From Kluyvera ascorbata_C (GTDB lineage: Bacteria > Pseudomonadota > Gammaproteobacteria > Enterobacterales > Enterobacteriaceae), in contig NZ_JBIQOI010000007.1 of NCBI RefSeq assembly GCF_044197065.1, positions 172,510-236,509 of the forward strand: 64,000 nucleotides of DNA. The letters are read 5' to 3'. Under the pieces are notes generated by a model. The model did not search any database, had not been told where the DNA came from, and saw only the letters and a program-made list of their open reading frames with translations. The translations under genes and the position numbers were made by a program. Positions 51,794-60,852 of this stretch are shown piece by piece (within the stretch, counting starts at the first letter, position 1; each line of letters begins with the position of its first letter).

Positions 51794-53581
51794 TCATTGT
51801 ATCCTTGAATGCTTCTTACTGGTCAGGCCTGCCAGACTCACCCCCATCACGGATAAAAGCGCCAGGGCACTCGCCGGAGCTAGTACGACCCAGTACGCGC
51901 GTTCAAGATAGGGCATGCCTTCCGCGAGAACTCTGCCCCATTCCGGCTCAGGTGGTGATGCCCCCAGCCCCAGAAATCCCAGTGACGCTAATGCCAGCGC
52001 GATTCCAGGCAATCGCAGCATGGCATGACGGAAAAGAGGGCCAATGAGTGCAGGAAAAACATAGAACAGATTCTGGCGTAGCCAGCCCGCACCCAGAACG
52101 GGCAGCATACTGATATAAGCTCTGGCACGTATCTCTGTTGCCAGTGCGGCAGTGTGTGTCGCCAGAGGAGCCCAGCCGACAGCCGCTATTGCAATGGCAG
52201 CACCTGAACTGCCGGGGCCGCTCACCGAAACGACCAGTAACCCCGCAATAACCGGGGGTAAGGCATTCGCCATCTCGGTTGGCCCCACGAATACCCGGGG
52301 GAAAAGGCCAATCACTAATCCCAGAACCAAACAAATCATCGAGACCATCAGTGCCAGAAAGCAGGTGTGCACCGTACCGTGCGCTACTCTCGCCAGTAAA
52401 TCACGCCCCATGGCGTCTGCACCGAAGGGCAGTGCCAGAGAAGGCGGTGCCAGGCGCAGAAACTCAGACGTGTACGGGTCACGTGGTAATCCGGCCAGCA
52501 GAAGGAGAGTCAGTGCGACGCCACAGATCACCGGTAATACAATCAACAGTTTTCTGTTACTGTCGTCCGGCTCAGTGGTTACCGGCAGAGATGACGAACG
52601 TAATGCGCTGCCAAGAATAAGGTATCTGATCCCCGCGGCCAGAATGCCAAACATAAATGCGATAATCAGCAGGAATAGAATACCGGTCTGCAACGCAGGA
52701 AGATCCTGTGCGACAACGGCACCGAGCGTTGCTCTGCCCAGCCCCGGGATGGCAAACACTTTCTCGACGGCTACTGCACTTCCCGTCAATGACACCAGAA
52801 TAAGACCGAATAACGGCATTATCGTGGAGAGGGTTCGCTTGAGCACCGCACAAATAATATGCCAGCGCACTATCCCTGCAACGGTCCAGGTAATGACCCA
52901 GTTTTCGCTGAATGTTGCGGCTAACGCGTCAGAGAATATCCGCCCCAGATACCCTCCGGCCGGGATCCCCATGGCCAGCGCGGGTAGTACGGCATAATGC
53001 AGTCCACTCCAGCCGTAAGGGGGAAACCACTTCAGCCAGACCGCGCCGACGACCAGTAAAAAGGAGGCCAGGAGAAATTCGGGTAATGAGGTAAAGATCG
53101 ATGCGAAAAAACCTGTCGAACGGTATGTGTGGCCCTGCAGTCCGCGACGGAACGTCGGTAGACAAATTATTGCTGCCATCACCAGCGCCACCGCGGCAGA
53201 CATCAGCATCAGCGTCAGTGATACTTGGGCTGCCTGCATCATTCCGGGCAGGACCGGACGTCCTGAAACCCAGGAGTTTCCCGCATCGCCCTGTAAAAGG
53301 CCGCTGAGCCAGTTAATCAGTAAATGAACAGGCCCCTGATCAAGCCCCAGTGACTGGCGAATCGCTGCCAGCGCTTCCGGTGTCGCCTCTTGTTCAGCGG
53401 AGCGCGCGCGCAATAACGCCATTGCCGGATCCGTACCTGAAAGCCAGGGTAGCATCCCTATCAGTACAATGATGCCCAACAGCGTAATGACCCGTGACAA
53501 CAACGTTATCATTAAGCCATGAGGCAGGTAGCGTACCTGTTGAATTCTGGCGCAGGTCCTGCAGTACAGCGATTCGCTCAT
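51794..53581 (-). CDS. Fused DppB-DppC-type ABC permease
   Basis: A 595-residue permease in which two normally separate peptide/nickel-type permease subunits are joined. Residues 25-330 are DppB-like (ends in the EAA-type loop EKVFAIPGLGRATLGAVVAQDLPALQ); residues 345-595 are DppC-like (HPFGAD-type motif seen as LPFGADAMGRDLLARV and EAA-loop near LGAGWLRQNLFYVFPALIG). Each half has about five to six membrane segments. Such systems import oligopeptides, nickel chelates or nicotianamine-like metallophores. It is the last gene of the five-gene operon. The ATG begins SESLYCR, with TTG two codons earlier possible. Confidence 0.85.
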   Translation of the reverse strand: MSESLYCRTCARIQQVRYLPHGLMITLLSRVITLLGIIVLIGMLPWLSGTDPAMALLRARSAEQEATPEALAAIRQSLGLDQGPVHLLINWLSGLLQGDAGNSWVSGRPVLPGMMQAAQVSLTLMLMSAAVALVMAAIICLPTFRRGLQGHTYRSTGFFASIFTSLPEFLLASFLLVVGAVWLKWFPPYGWSGLHYAVLPALAMGIPAGGYLGRIFSDALAATFSENWVITWTVAGIVRWHIICAVLKRTLSTIMPLFGLILVSLTGSAVAVEKVFAIPGLGRATLGAVVAQDLPALQTGILFLLIIAFMFGILAAGIRYLILGSALRSSSLPVTTEPDDSNRKLLIVLPVICGVALTLLLLAGLPRDPYTSEFLRLAPPSLALPFGADAMGRDLLARVAHGTVHTCFLALMVSMICLVLGLVIGLFPRVFVGPTEMANALPPVIAGLLVVSVSGPGSSGAAIAIAAVGWAPLATHTAALATEIRARAYISMLPVLGAGWLRQNLFYVFPALIGPLFRHAMLRLPGIALALASLGFLGLGASPPEPEWGRVLAEGMPYLERAYWVVLAPASALALLSVMGVSLAGLTSKKHSRIQ

Positions 53582-53599
53582 CGTCAATAGTCTCTTTAC

Positions 53600-55126
53600 T
53601 TACTGCGCGGCAGTATTCTGGTCGCCGGAGACTAACTGCGTCTGGCTGTCGATCAGCGTGCGCTCGCGAGGGTCACGTAGCGCATTTTTCAGTGCCGCGC
53701 TTTCCCCCTGAATAACTCGCTCATGTAGCATTGGAATGGCAGCATCACTGGCCAGGATCAGATTTTCAGCATCCATGATGGCCTGGCGACGCAACTCACC
53801 TGCGGGAGTTTCACCGGCTTTTTTCAGCGCAGCATCAATTTCAGGGCGACATAATTGCGAAATATTGAACGAACCTTCACAGGAAAAATCGCTGTACATA
53901 TAGGCAACCGGGTCACCGGAATCCAGGACTGTTGCTCTGGAAAGAATGAACGCATCGAACTTTCCAGCCAGCGCGTCTGCTTCTATCTGCGCATATTCGC
54001 GAACCACTTGTTTCACGTTAAACCCGGCTGCGGTGAGCTGTTGTGCCAGATAAACCGCGACTTCAGGTAATTCCGCGCGATCGCTGAACGTTGCCAGAGT
54101 AATGGTGGCGCCGTCTGGCGCCCCCGGGGCTACCGGGCTGGAAACCGATTTACGCAATGGTGCTGCCCACGGCAGGGCCGGGCCAAGCAGTCCCTGCGCA
54201 ACGTCTGCTCGTTTCTCATAGACATTATCGACAAGTTGCTGACGGTTAATCGCGTTACGGACGGCAGCACGCATCGCAGGATCTTTCATGACGCCCTGGG
54301 CCGTGTTGAGATAAAGCGTGTTGGTTCTCGGCATAGGCACTTCATGAACCAGGGATGGTTCCAGAAGGGGGGCCTGAGAGACAGGGATCGCCTCAATAAT
54401 ATCTGCCGTACCGGTACGTAATGCGGCAGCGCGGGCGGCGCCATCCGGAACAAAACTGGCGTCTATACCGGTGGCTTTAGCCTTCTCACCCCAGTAACCT
54501 TCGAAACGATCGAGTGACGCACTGCTGGTACCATTCACGCTGCGCAGAATGAAGGGGCCCGTCCCTGCATTAACCGGATCCACCACGCCATTTTCTTTGT
54601 AAGCATTCAGGGACAGGATTGCCAGTTGAGGGCTGGAAAGACGTTGCGGCAGGAGAGGGTCTCTCTTTTCCGTTGTCACCAAAATGGCATCATCACCCTC
54701 AGCTTTTGCTGTGAGTTTTACACCATCAAGAATGCGGGGTTTCGGTGTGGCACTGGCGGCGACGCTCAGGGCATTCACAACGACCTGCGCAGTCAGGGCG
54801 CTGTTGTCATGAAACCTGACGTTTGGGCGCAGTTCAAAGCGCCAGATTGTATCGTTGATTTGTTGCCATTTAGTCGAGAGCGCTGGCTGCGCGTCGCCGG
54901 CACTATTGAGCACTACCAGCGTTTCAGCCGTGCTCCAGCGAGATAATTTAAATGCATCATCGCTGAGTGGTGTCAGGCCGGAACGCGGCGGAAGAAGGTG
55001 TGCCACTTTAATTCTGCCTTCGCTGGCACCGACCGATTCATCCTGCGGTTCATTAAAGCAGCCGGTCAGTAATAAGGCGGCTGACAAGAGCCCATAAACA
55101 GGCCAAAGATTTTTACCCGTATTCAT
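53600..55126 (-). CDS. Periplasmic substrate-binding lipoprotein (SBP family 5)
   Basis: A 508-residue solute-binding protein of the DppA/NikA/CntA group. Lipobox LLTGC (Cys23) shows membrane anchoring. Family features: ETLVVLNSAGDAQPALSTKW, FRPNVRFHD-like LRPNVRFHDNSALTA, and GTGPFILRSVNGT. It binds peptides or metal-chelate complexes. Its gene is 12 bases before the fused permease and 10 bases after the MFS gene. In the zinc-regulated operon it is a candidate metallophore-zinc receptor. Confidence 0.87.
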   Translation of the reverse strand: MNTGKNLWPVYGLLSAALLLTGCFNEPQDESVGASEGRIKVAHLLPPRSGLTPLSDDAFKLSRWSTAETLVVLNSAGDAQPALSTKWQQINDTIWRFELRPNVRFHDNSALTAQVVVNALSVAASATPKPRILDGVKLTAKAEGDDAILVTTEKRDPLLPQRLSSPQLAILSLNAYKENGVVDPVNAGTGPFILRSVNGTSSASLDRFEGYWGEKAKATGIDASFVPDGAARAAALRTGTADIIEAIPVSQAPLLEPSLVHEVPMPRTNTLYLNTAQGVMKDPAMRAAVRNAINRQQLVDNVYEKRADVAQGLLGPALPWAAPLRKSVSSPVAPGAPDGATITLATFSDRAELPEVAVYLAQQLTAAGFNVKQVVREYAQIEADALAGKFDAFILSRATVLDSGDPVAYMYSDFSCEGSFNISQLCRPEIDAALKKAGETPAGELRRQAIMDAENLILASDAAIPMLHERVIQGESAALKNALRDPRERTLIDSQTQLVSGDQNTAAQ

Positions 55127-55136
55127 CTGTGTATCC

Positions 55137-56381
55137 TTATTGATTTGCAGAGGTGGAGTTAAACGTGCGTAAAATAAACAGCATGGCGATGGCGCTGCAT
55201 AACGGAATGCAACCCATCATTAGCCATGGCACAAAAGCCAGTGAAGAAGGGGTGAGCGCGTTGTCCAGAAGACCGCCCAGGGCAAAATTTCCGCTCAGAA
55301 CGGCGACCCCACCCATGGATGACAACGCCCCGTAATGCGCACCCAGATTTTTATCCCGGGCAAAGACGGGGATCATGTCCATGCCGACAGGAACAATAAG
55401 CATCTGGCCCAGGGTCAGTAGCGTGACCAGTGACACTGCGGGAAGCAGTCTCCACAGGTTGTCTGGTGGTGTGGTATTAGCGAACAGCGCGACGCTAAAG
55501 AAGGACAATGCCAGCAGCAAAAAGCCCGCAGGCAGCATCTGCAGGGCGCCGCGTTTTCGGGCAAACCGCGCCAGAGGCAATTGCAGGAAAATGATCATGA
55601 CGGAGGCCAGCATAAACAGTGGGCCAAGGTCCGCTTCACTGCCCCCTGAGCGACGTAGCTCAACGGGTAACGCCAGATAGAGCTGGTTATAGCTAAACAG
55701 GTAAGCGCTATAGGCGACAATAAATGCAACAAAGCGACGTTGTTGAAACGCCGTCCACCAGGGGGCAATACTAAGATTACCGCTATGATGGTCACCTGCT
55801 GGCAACATGAAATAGAGGGCGAACAACGCAAACAGGAAAACGCCAGCACCGCCAAGCGCAACGTACTGGAAACTGTATCCTGTCAGCAATGCTCCCAGTA
55901 ACGGCCCGATGACTGAGCCCAATTCGCCACAAACAGAAAATAACGCGAACCATTCTGAACGGCTGCGCTTGCCTTCCTTTTCACTCTGCGTACCCGCCTG
56001 CGCCATCAGTGACTCTATTGCAGGCGAGAAGAGTGCGCCGCCAATACCTGTCAGGCAGGCACCCAGGACGATGCCCCATAACGAGGCGCTGGTGGCAAGC
56101 AGCAGGTATCCGCTGATGCGAACAAGGCAGCCGCAGAGTATGACCGCACGCCCGCCGAATCTGTCGGTAAGTGCACCGCCGACCAGAAACATCCCCTGTT
56201 GTGAAAAGGTTCTGAGACCGAGCACGAGGCCTATCGCTGCGCCTGACAACAGCATGTCATCGCGCAGAAAAAGGGCCAGAAAAGGAACAACCGCATAAAA
56301 TCCGGTGTTGAAAATAAACTGGCTGGCCAGCAGTAAGGGGGGAGAAGTATGTGCTTTCTTCCCTAAAGTCAATTCAGTCAT
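55137..56381 (-). CDS. MFS transporter of the metallophore ABC operon
   Basis: A 414-residue major-facilitator protein with twelve predicted helices and the loop 2-3 motif GALTDRFGGRAVIL (A-motif). A comparable MFS exporter (CntE) accompanies staphylopine-type transporters, where it secretes the metallophore. Here it sits in the middle of an ABC import operon, so an export or import partner role is likely. It follows ATPase 2 by 27 bases. No metallophore synthase genes lie in the window. Confidence 0.82.
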   Translation of the reverse strand: MTELTLGKKAHTSPPLLLASQFIFNTGFYAVVPFLALFLRDDMLLSGAAIGLVLGLRTFSQQGMFLVGGALTDRFGGRAVILCGCLVRISGYLLLATSASLWGIVLGACLTGIGGALFSPAIESLMAQAGTQSEKEGKRSRSEWFALFSVCGELGSVIGPLLGALLTGYSFQYVALGGAGVFLFALFALYFMLPAGDHHSGNLSIAPWWTAFQQRRFVAFIVAYSAYLFSYNQLYLALPVELRRSGGSEADLGPLFMLASVMIIFLQLPLARFARKRGALQMLPAGFLLLALSFFSVALFANTTPPDNLWRLLPAVSLVTLLTLGQMLIVPVGMDMIPVFARDKNLGAHYGALSSMGGVAVLSGNFALGGLLDNALTPSSLAFVPWLMMGCIPLCSAIAMLFILRTFNSTSANQ

Positions 56382-56408
56382 GGTTACAAGTATTCGTTTT
56401 GCGTTTAT

Positions 56409-57242
56409 TCAGCCATGTGCCCGGGAAGGGACATGAGAAAAAAGACCCGGTACCGCGTCCAGAAGCTGGCGTGTATGCGGATGATTGGGCAAATGCAGCA
56501 TTTGCAGCGTGGGGCGATCTTCGATGATTTTGCCGGCCTCCATGACCAGCGTTCTGTCGCATAACCCCGCCAGCATAGAAATGTCATGAGAGACAATCAG
56601 TAGCCCCATGTGGTTCTCTTCTGTTATTCGCAAAAGCAGCGCTTTAATTTGTTCGCGCAGGGGAAGGTCGAGACCGCTGACCGGTTCATCGGCGAGTAGA
56701 AAATTGGGCTGAATAATCAGCGCCCTTGCCAGTGCAACACGCTGAGCCTGGCCGCCTGACAGCGAACCGGCGCGTTGGTCGAGAACTTTTGAGCTGAGTT
56801 CAACCTGTTCAAGCGCGGTGACAAGACTGGGGGCCGTATTACGATTACAGCCTAAATGCCTTAGCGGCTCGTTGAGGATATCACTGACACGCATTGCCGG
56901 AGGCAGCGTGCTGGCTGGCTCCTGAGGAAGATACTGAACCTGGCGGCGATACCAGCGTAATGTGCGGGCAGAACCAGGCCTGACCACCTTCCCGTGGCAA
57001 TACACTGCTCCGCCGTCCACCGTATCGAGCGCCAGAATAGCTTTCAGTAGAGTTGATTTCCCGCAGCCCGAACACCCGAGCAGGCCAACGCGTTCATGCT
57101 GGCCCAGAGTTAACGAAAAATCGTCAAGAATGGCATTCCCGGGGGTAGCCTTCTGCCAGAGGAATGTGCGCCGATTGCGGTAGCGGGAAATTCTGTCGAC
57201 CTGAATGAAAGGTTGGGATGCCGCTTGTAATATCCTGCTCAT
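56409..57242 (-). CDS. Peptide/metallophore ABC transporter ATPase 2 (DppF-like)
   Basis: A 277-residue ATPase with Walker A GCSGCGKST, signature LSGGQAQR, Walker B LLADEP and H-loop VSHD. It is the second of the two ATPases typical of Dpp/Nik/Cnt systems. Its ATG overlaps the ATPase 1 stop by 4 bases (ATGA). C-terminal region HPHTRQLLDAVPG resembles the oligopeptide-binding regulatory tail of this family. Confidence 0.92.
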   Translation of the reverse strand: MSRILQAASQPFIQVDRISRYRNRRTFLWQKATPGNAILDDFSLTLGQHERVGLLGCSGCGKSTLLKAILALDTVDGGAVYCHGKVVRPGSARTLRWYRRQVQYLPQEPASTLPPAMRVSDILNEPLRHLGCNRNTAPSLVTALEQVELSSKVLDQRAGSLSGGQAQRVALARALIIQPNFLLADEPVSGLDLPLREQIKALLLRITEENHMGLLIVSHDISMLAGLCDRTLVMEAGKIIEDRPTLQMLHLPNHPHTRQLLDAVPGLFSHVPSRAHG

Positions 57243-58048
57243 CCGGTGAGTGCCTCACTTGAGTGAGTTATCAATACCTGTTCTGTTGTTCGTGCTGCCT
57301 GTACCAGTTTTCGGGTATAAGGATGCTCGGGCGCATTCAGGAGCTGTGCCATTGTGCCACACTCCACTATCCGACCTTTTTCCATGACAATACCGCGCTC
57401 ACACAGTTGCGTGGCAACGGCGATATCGTGAGTAATGAAGAGCAGTGCAGGGGGATTTTTCAGCGTTGAACGACGGCCTAATACCTGCAAAACCTGCTGC
57501 TGGCTAATCACATCCAGCGCCGTCGTCGGTTCATCAGCAATCAGCAGACGGTTATTCCCCAACAGTGCCAGTGCAATACAGACTCGCTGACGCTGCCCGC
57601 CGGAGAGCGCAGCAGGGTATCGTGAGAGCAACTGAGGAATATCGCCCAGCTGTAGCGCATCCAGTAAGGACGTCAGCATGGCCTTATCACCCGTTTTCAG
57701 TGCCAGAGTAAGCTGGCGCCCCACCGGCATGAGTGGATTAAGTGCGGTGGAAGAGTCCTGAAAAATGGCAGATACCAACGCATGTCCGGGCCTCCGGGAC
57801 GGATGAATCCCGCCGACACTGGCGCCGTTAATGCGGATACTTCCCTCTAACGATAATCCGGCAGGTAGTGTGCCAATGATCGCCTTTGCGGTAAGGGATT
57901 TACCCGAACCTGATGACCCGATGATACAGACCCGTTCGCCCTCGAACAGACGAAAACTAAACTCGCTGACCAGAGCGCGATTACCCGTGAAGATACTCAC
58001 ATTTTTTGTATCAAGCACGGGAAGCGGATAAGGGTAGTTGTTATTCAT
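57239..58048 (-). CDS. Peptide/metallophore ABC transporter ATPase 1 (DppD-like)
   Basis: A 269-residue ATPase with Walker A GSSGSGKS, signature LSGGQRQR, Walker B LLIADEP, and the DppD-type tail HPYTRKLV. It is the first gene of the five-gene operon and lies 19 bases from a Zur-type operator. The ATG beginning NNNYPYPLP is preferred; a longer start would lie within the operator. With ATPase 2 and the fused permease it forms a complete importer. Confidence 0.92.
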   Translation of the reverse strand: MNNNYPYPLPVLDTKNVSIFTGNRALVSEFSFRLFEGERVCIIGSSGSGKSLTAKAIIGTLPAGLSLEGSIRINGASVGGIHPSRRPGHALVSAIFQDSSTALNPLMPVGRQLTLALKTGDKAMLTSLLDALQLGDIPQLLSRYPAALSGGQRQRVCIALALLGNNRLLIADEPTTALDVISQQQVLQVLGRRSTLKNPPALLFITHDIAVATQLCERGIVMEKGRIVECGTMAQLLNAPEHPYTRKLVQAARTTEQVLITHSSEALTG

Positions 58049-58066
58049 CAAAATGCACATGTTGCC

Positions 58067-58089
58067 GTATATTATGTAATAACATAACA
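58067..58089 (-). promoter_or_regulatory. Zur-type operator upstream of the metallophore ABC operon
   Basis: On the minus strand TGTTATGTTATTACATAA resembles the other boxes, differing in the right half. It lies 19 bases upstream of the first ATPase gene. Confidence 0.75.
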
Positions 58090-58254
58090 CCTGCTCGCGC
58101 TTTGTTGCAAATAACGTCTATTTGTAAATTTTTGTATGTATTTTACACTGTGGTACACAATCCGGACAACGACAACGGCGATCTCTGAATTTCGTTATCG
58201 CCGGTGTGAATGCTAGAATTTCCCCAAGTGTCACTCCTGTTAAAGAATTCATTT

Positions 58255-58342
58255 ATGACGAACGCTGATTTCAAACGCCCGCAACTGAAGCTGCCGAACG
58301 GCGCAGACAAGCTACTGCTGCACTCGTGCTGTGCGCCCTGTT
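58255..58342 (+). pseudogene. queH: Epoxyqueuosine reductase QueH, truncated by an IS3 element
   Basis: Only the first 29 codons remain: MTNADFKRPQLKLPNGADK and LLLHSCCAPC, the N-terminal FeS-cysteine motif of QueH. After CCAPC the frame enters the IS left end and stops within six codons. QueH reduces epoxyqueuosine in tRNA. The promoter-like TGCTAGAAT lies 40 bases upstream. Confidence 0.8.
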
Positions 58343-58372
58343 TGATCCTACCCACGTAATGTGGACACGTCC

Positions 58373-59238
58373 CTAAGCGAGGGTCTGGTTTTCGAACTGT
58401 TCCGGGCTGAGGCCGCCGCAGGTACTGTGGCGACGCCAGCGATTGTAATCACACTCGATATAATTAAACACCGTTGTCCGCATTATTTCCCGGCTGGCAA
58501 AACGTTCTCCGTGGACACATTCCACTTTCATTGAATGGAAGAAGCTCTCTGCGCAGGCGTTGTCATAGCAGTTGCCACGGCCGCTCATGCTGCCGCGCAG
58601 ATGATATCGTTTGAGCAATGCCTGATAATCCGCTGAGCAATACTGTCCTCCTCGATCGGTATGAACGATAACATTCTGCGGCCGTTTACGACGCCAGAGA
58701 GCCATCTGCAGCGCATCGCAGGCAAGCTGTGCTGTCATCCGTGACGACATTGACCAGCCGATAACTGCCCGTGACCACAGGTCAATGACCACAGCAAGAT
58801 ACAGCCAGCCTTCATCAGTGCGCAGGTAAGTGATGTCACCGCACCATTTCTGGTTTGGACCGCTGGCGCTGAAGTCCTGCTTCAGCAGGTTTCTGACACT
58901 GGTAGACCGTGCTCACGGTAGCTGACCGGGCTGAACCGGCGTGCGGCTCTCGCCCGCAACCCCTGACGGCGCAGGCTGGATGCGATGGTTTTAATGTTAT
59001 ACGTCAGACCCTGCTCCCGGAGTTCATCTGCCAGGCGCGGCGCACCGTAGCGCTGTTTGGCCTCAGCGAATGCCTGACTGACAGCAGTATCACAGATGAG
59101 CCGGAACTGCTGGCGTGGACCGGGTTGATGGCGACGTTTGAGCCACGCATACCAGCCGCTTCGGGCCACCCGGAGGACGCGGCACATGGCTTTGACGCTG
59201 AACTCAGCCTGATGCTTTTCGATGAAGACATACTTCAT
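58373..59238 (-). pseudogene. IS3-family transposase OrfB, frameshifted
   Basis: OrfB carries the rve integrase core: VIDLWSRAVIGWS (D), VIVHTDRGGQYCS (D) and ACAESFFHSMKVE (E). The frame is broken once near 58890, in the segment SYREHGLPVSE followed by NLLKQDFSASG, where a single base seems lost. Both sides otherwise read well, so the mutation is recent. Confidence 0.85.
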
Positions 59239-59534
59239 TTCAGGCGCTTCGCGAAGTATGTCGCGGCCTTTTGGAGAATGGCCAGCTCCTCTGCCTGCTC
59301 AGCCAGTTGCCGTTTGAGGCGGGCATTTTCAGCAGCCAGTTCGTTCTCCCGTTCTGAGGATGTCATTTGCTGCTGTTGTTTACTGCGCCAGTTGTAGAGC
59401 TGCGATTCATACAGGCTGAGCTCGCGAGCGGCTGCGACCACGCCGATACGCTCAGCGAGTTTAAGGGCTTCATTGCGGAATTCAGGCGTGTGCTGCTTAC
59501 GCGTCTTCTTTGTGGTTGATGCTGGCTTTGTCAT
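59235..59534 (-). CDS. IS3-family transposase OrfA
   Basis: A 99-residue protein with an N-terminal helix-turn-helix (FRNEALKLAERIGVVAAARELSLYES) and a leucine-zipper-type C-terminal helix (ENELAAENARLKRQLAEQAEEL). It is intact and overlaps the orfB frame by 4 bases, as usual in IS3 elements that use programmed frameshifting. Confidence 0.9.
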   Translation of the reverse strand: MTKPASTTKKTRKQHTPEFRNEALKLAERIGVVAAARELSLYESQLYNWRSKQQQQMTSSERENELAAENARLKRQLAEQAEELAILQKAATYFAKRLK

Positions 59535-59599
59535 GTGAGCTACCTCTGGTTGAGAGTTTACTCACTTAGTCGCGTGTCCACTATTGCTGGGTAAGATCA

Positions 59600-60318
59600 G
59601 AGAATCATTGGGAGAGGAAGATAAGCGCAGCGTTGTTGACTTGCTGATTGATCAAATCGAATTCTGTGATGTGCTGATCCTCAACAAAGTTGACCTGATT
59701 CGCGACGGTGCGCGAGAGAAGCTGATGGCTATTTTAGTGTCTCTCAATCCTCAGGCAAAAATAATTATTTCACAGTTCGGACAGGTTCCTCTGGACGATG
59801 TGCTGAATACCGGACTTTTCGATTTTGATAAAGCGGCTCAGTCCCCTGGGTGGTTAAAAGAGTTGCGTGGCGAACACACACCTGAAACCGAGGAATATGG
59901 CATTACGAGTTTTGTATTCCGTGCCCGCCGTCCTTTCCATCCCACTCGCTTCTGTCATTTTCTGGAAAATGAACTTGGCGGTGTAGTCAGATCGAAAGGT
60001 TATTTCTGGCTGGCGAGTCGCCCGGAGTACGCCGGAAGCTGGTCACAGGCGGGAGGAGTAGCAAGACAGGGGTTCGGCGGAATGTGGTGGGCAAGCGTGC
60101 CCAGAGATCGCTGGCCGGAAGATGAACAGTCGCTGAAGTTTATCGAGGCAAACTGGGTCGATGGCATTGGCGATGCCCGCCAGGAGCTGGTGTTTATCGG
60201 GATAGAGATGAAGGAAGCTGAACTGCGCGCAAAACTGGGTGCAGCGTTGTTAACCGACAAAGAGATGGCAGAAGGCCCACATCTCTGGTCTCAATACCCT
60301 GATCCTATTGAATCCTGA
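59600..60318 (+). pseudogene. ZigA-type COG0523 GTPase, N-terminally truncated
   Basis: The remaining 239 codons run from RESLGEEDKRSVVDLLIDQ to the normal C terminus and are about 80 percent identical by eye to the zigA product over that stretch. NKVD (G4) and the CobW C-terminal domain are present, but Walker A, switch regions and the CxCC motif are missing because the IS3 element replaces the 5' part. It is not a working GTPase. It is a paralog of the gene at 48515, in the opposite orientation. Confidence 0.88.
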
Positions 60319-60450
60319 TTTGAAGATAAAGTAACCCTATAGAAGGGCGATGTGAAGAAATAATCACAAAAGCGTTGAAATCACAGCTCCACTTTTAAGA
60401 CTGTTGCTATAAAGATATATGCTTGGGCAGGAATGCACTCAGCACGCTAA

Positions 60451-60852
60451 ATGGTCAAGTTTCATGGGAAGCGGAGCTACGTGGGCACCAAATCACGCCA
60501 GCGCTGGTTGTTTTATGCGTATGACAGGATACGGAAGACAGGCGTGGCACACGTCCTTGGTGAGCACACTATGGCCACGCTGGAGCGTCTTCTGAGCCTG
60601 CTGTCACCCTTTGATGGGGTGGTATGGATGACCGATGGCTGGCCGCTATATGAGTCTCGCCTGAAGGGAAAGCCGCACGTAATCAGCAAACGTTACACGC
60701 AGCGCATTGAACGGCATAACCTGAATCTGAGACAGCATCTGGCAAGGCTTGGACGAAAGTCACTGTCGTTCTCAAAATCGGTGGAACTGCATGATAAAGT
60801 CATCTGACATTATCTGAACATAAAGCACTATCAGTAAGTTGGCTGAATTACC
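60451..60852 (+). pseudogene. IS1 InsB remnant with right end
   Basis: The frame resembles IS1 InsB (YVGTKSRQRWLFYAYDRIRKT through RIERHNLNLRQHLARLGRKSLSFSKSVELHDKVI), followed by an in-frame TGA where IS1 has Gly, and then HYLNIKHYQ. The IS1-type inverted repeat (inverse GGTAATTCAGCCAACTTACT) ends at 60852. The 5' part is degraded. The element is dead. Confidence 0.85.

Larger units (their letters stand above)
58343..59599 (-). mobile_element. IS3-family element with frameshifted orfB
   Basis: The ends TGATCCTACCCACGTAATGT and, inverted, TGATCTTACCCAGCAATAGT are imperfect inverted repeats with GGACAC following. The element is about 1.26 kb with orfA and orfB. No target-site duplication is seen because the left flank is queH and the right flank is a COG0523 gene, suggesting deletion or recombination across the element. 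Confidence 0.88.

Noticed and set aside
60485..60497. GGGCACCAAAT resembling the tRNA-Phe 3' end, as possible attR
   Set aside because: Only about ten bases match and they lie inside the IS1 InsB coding remnant.
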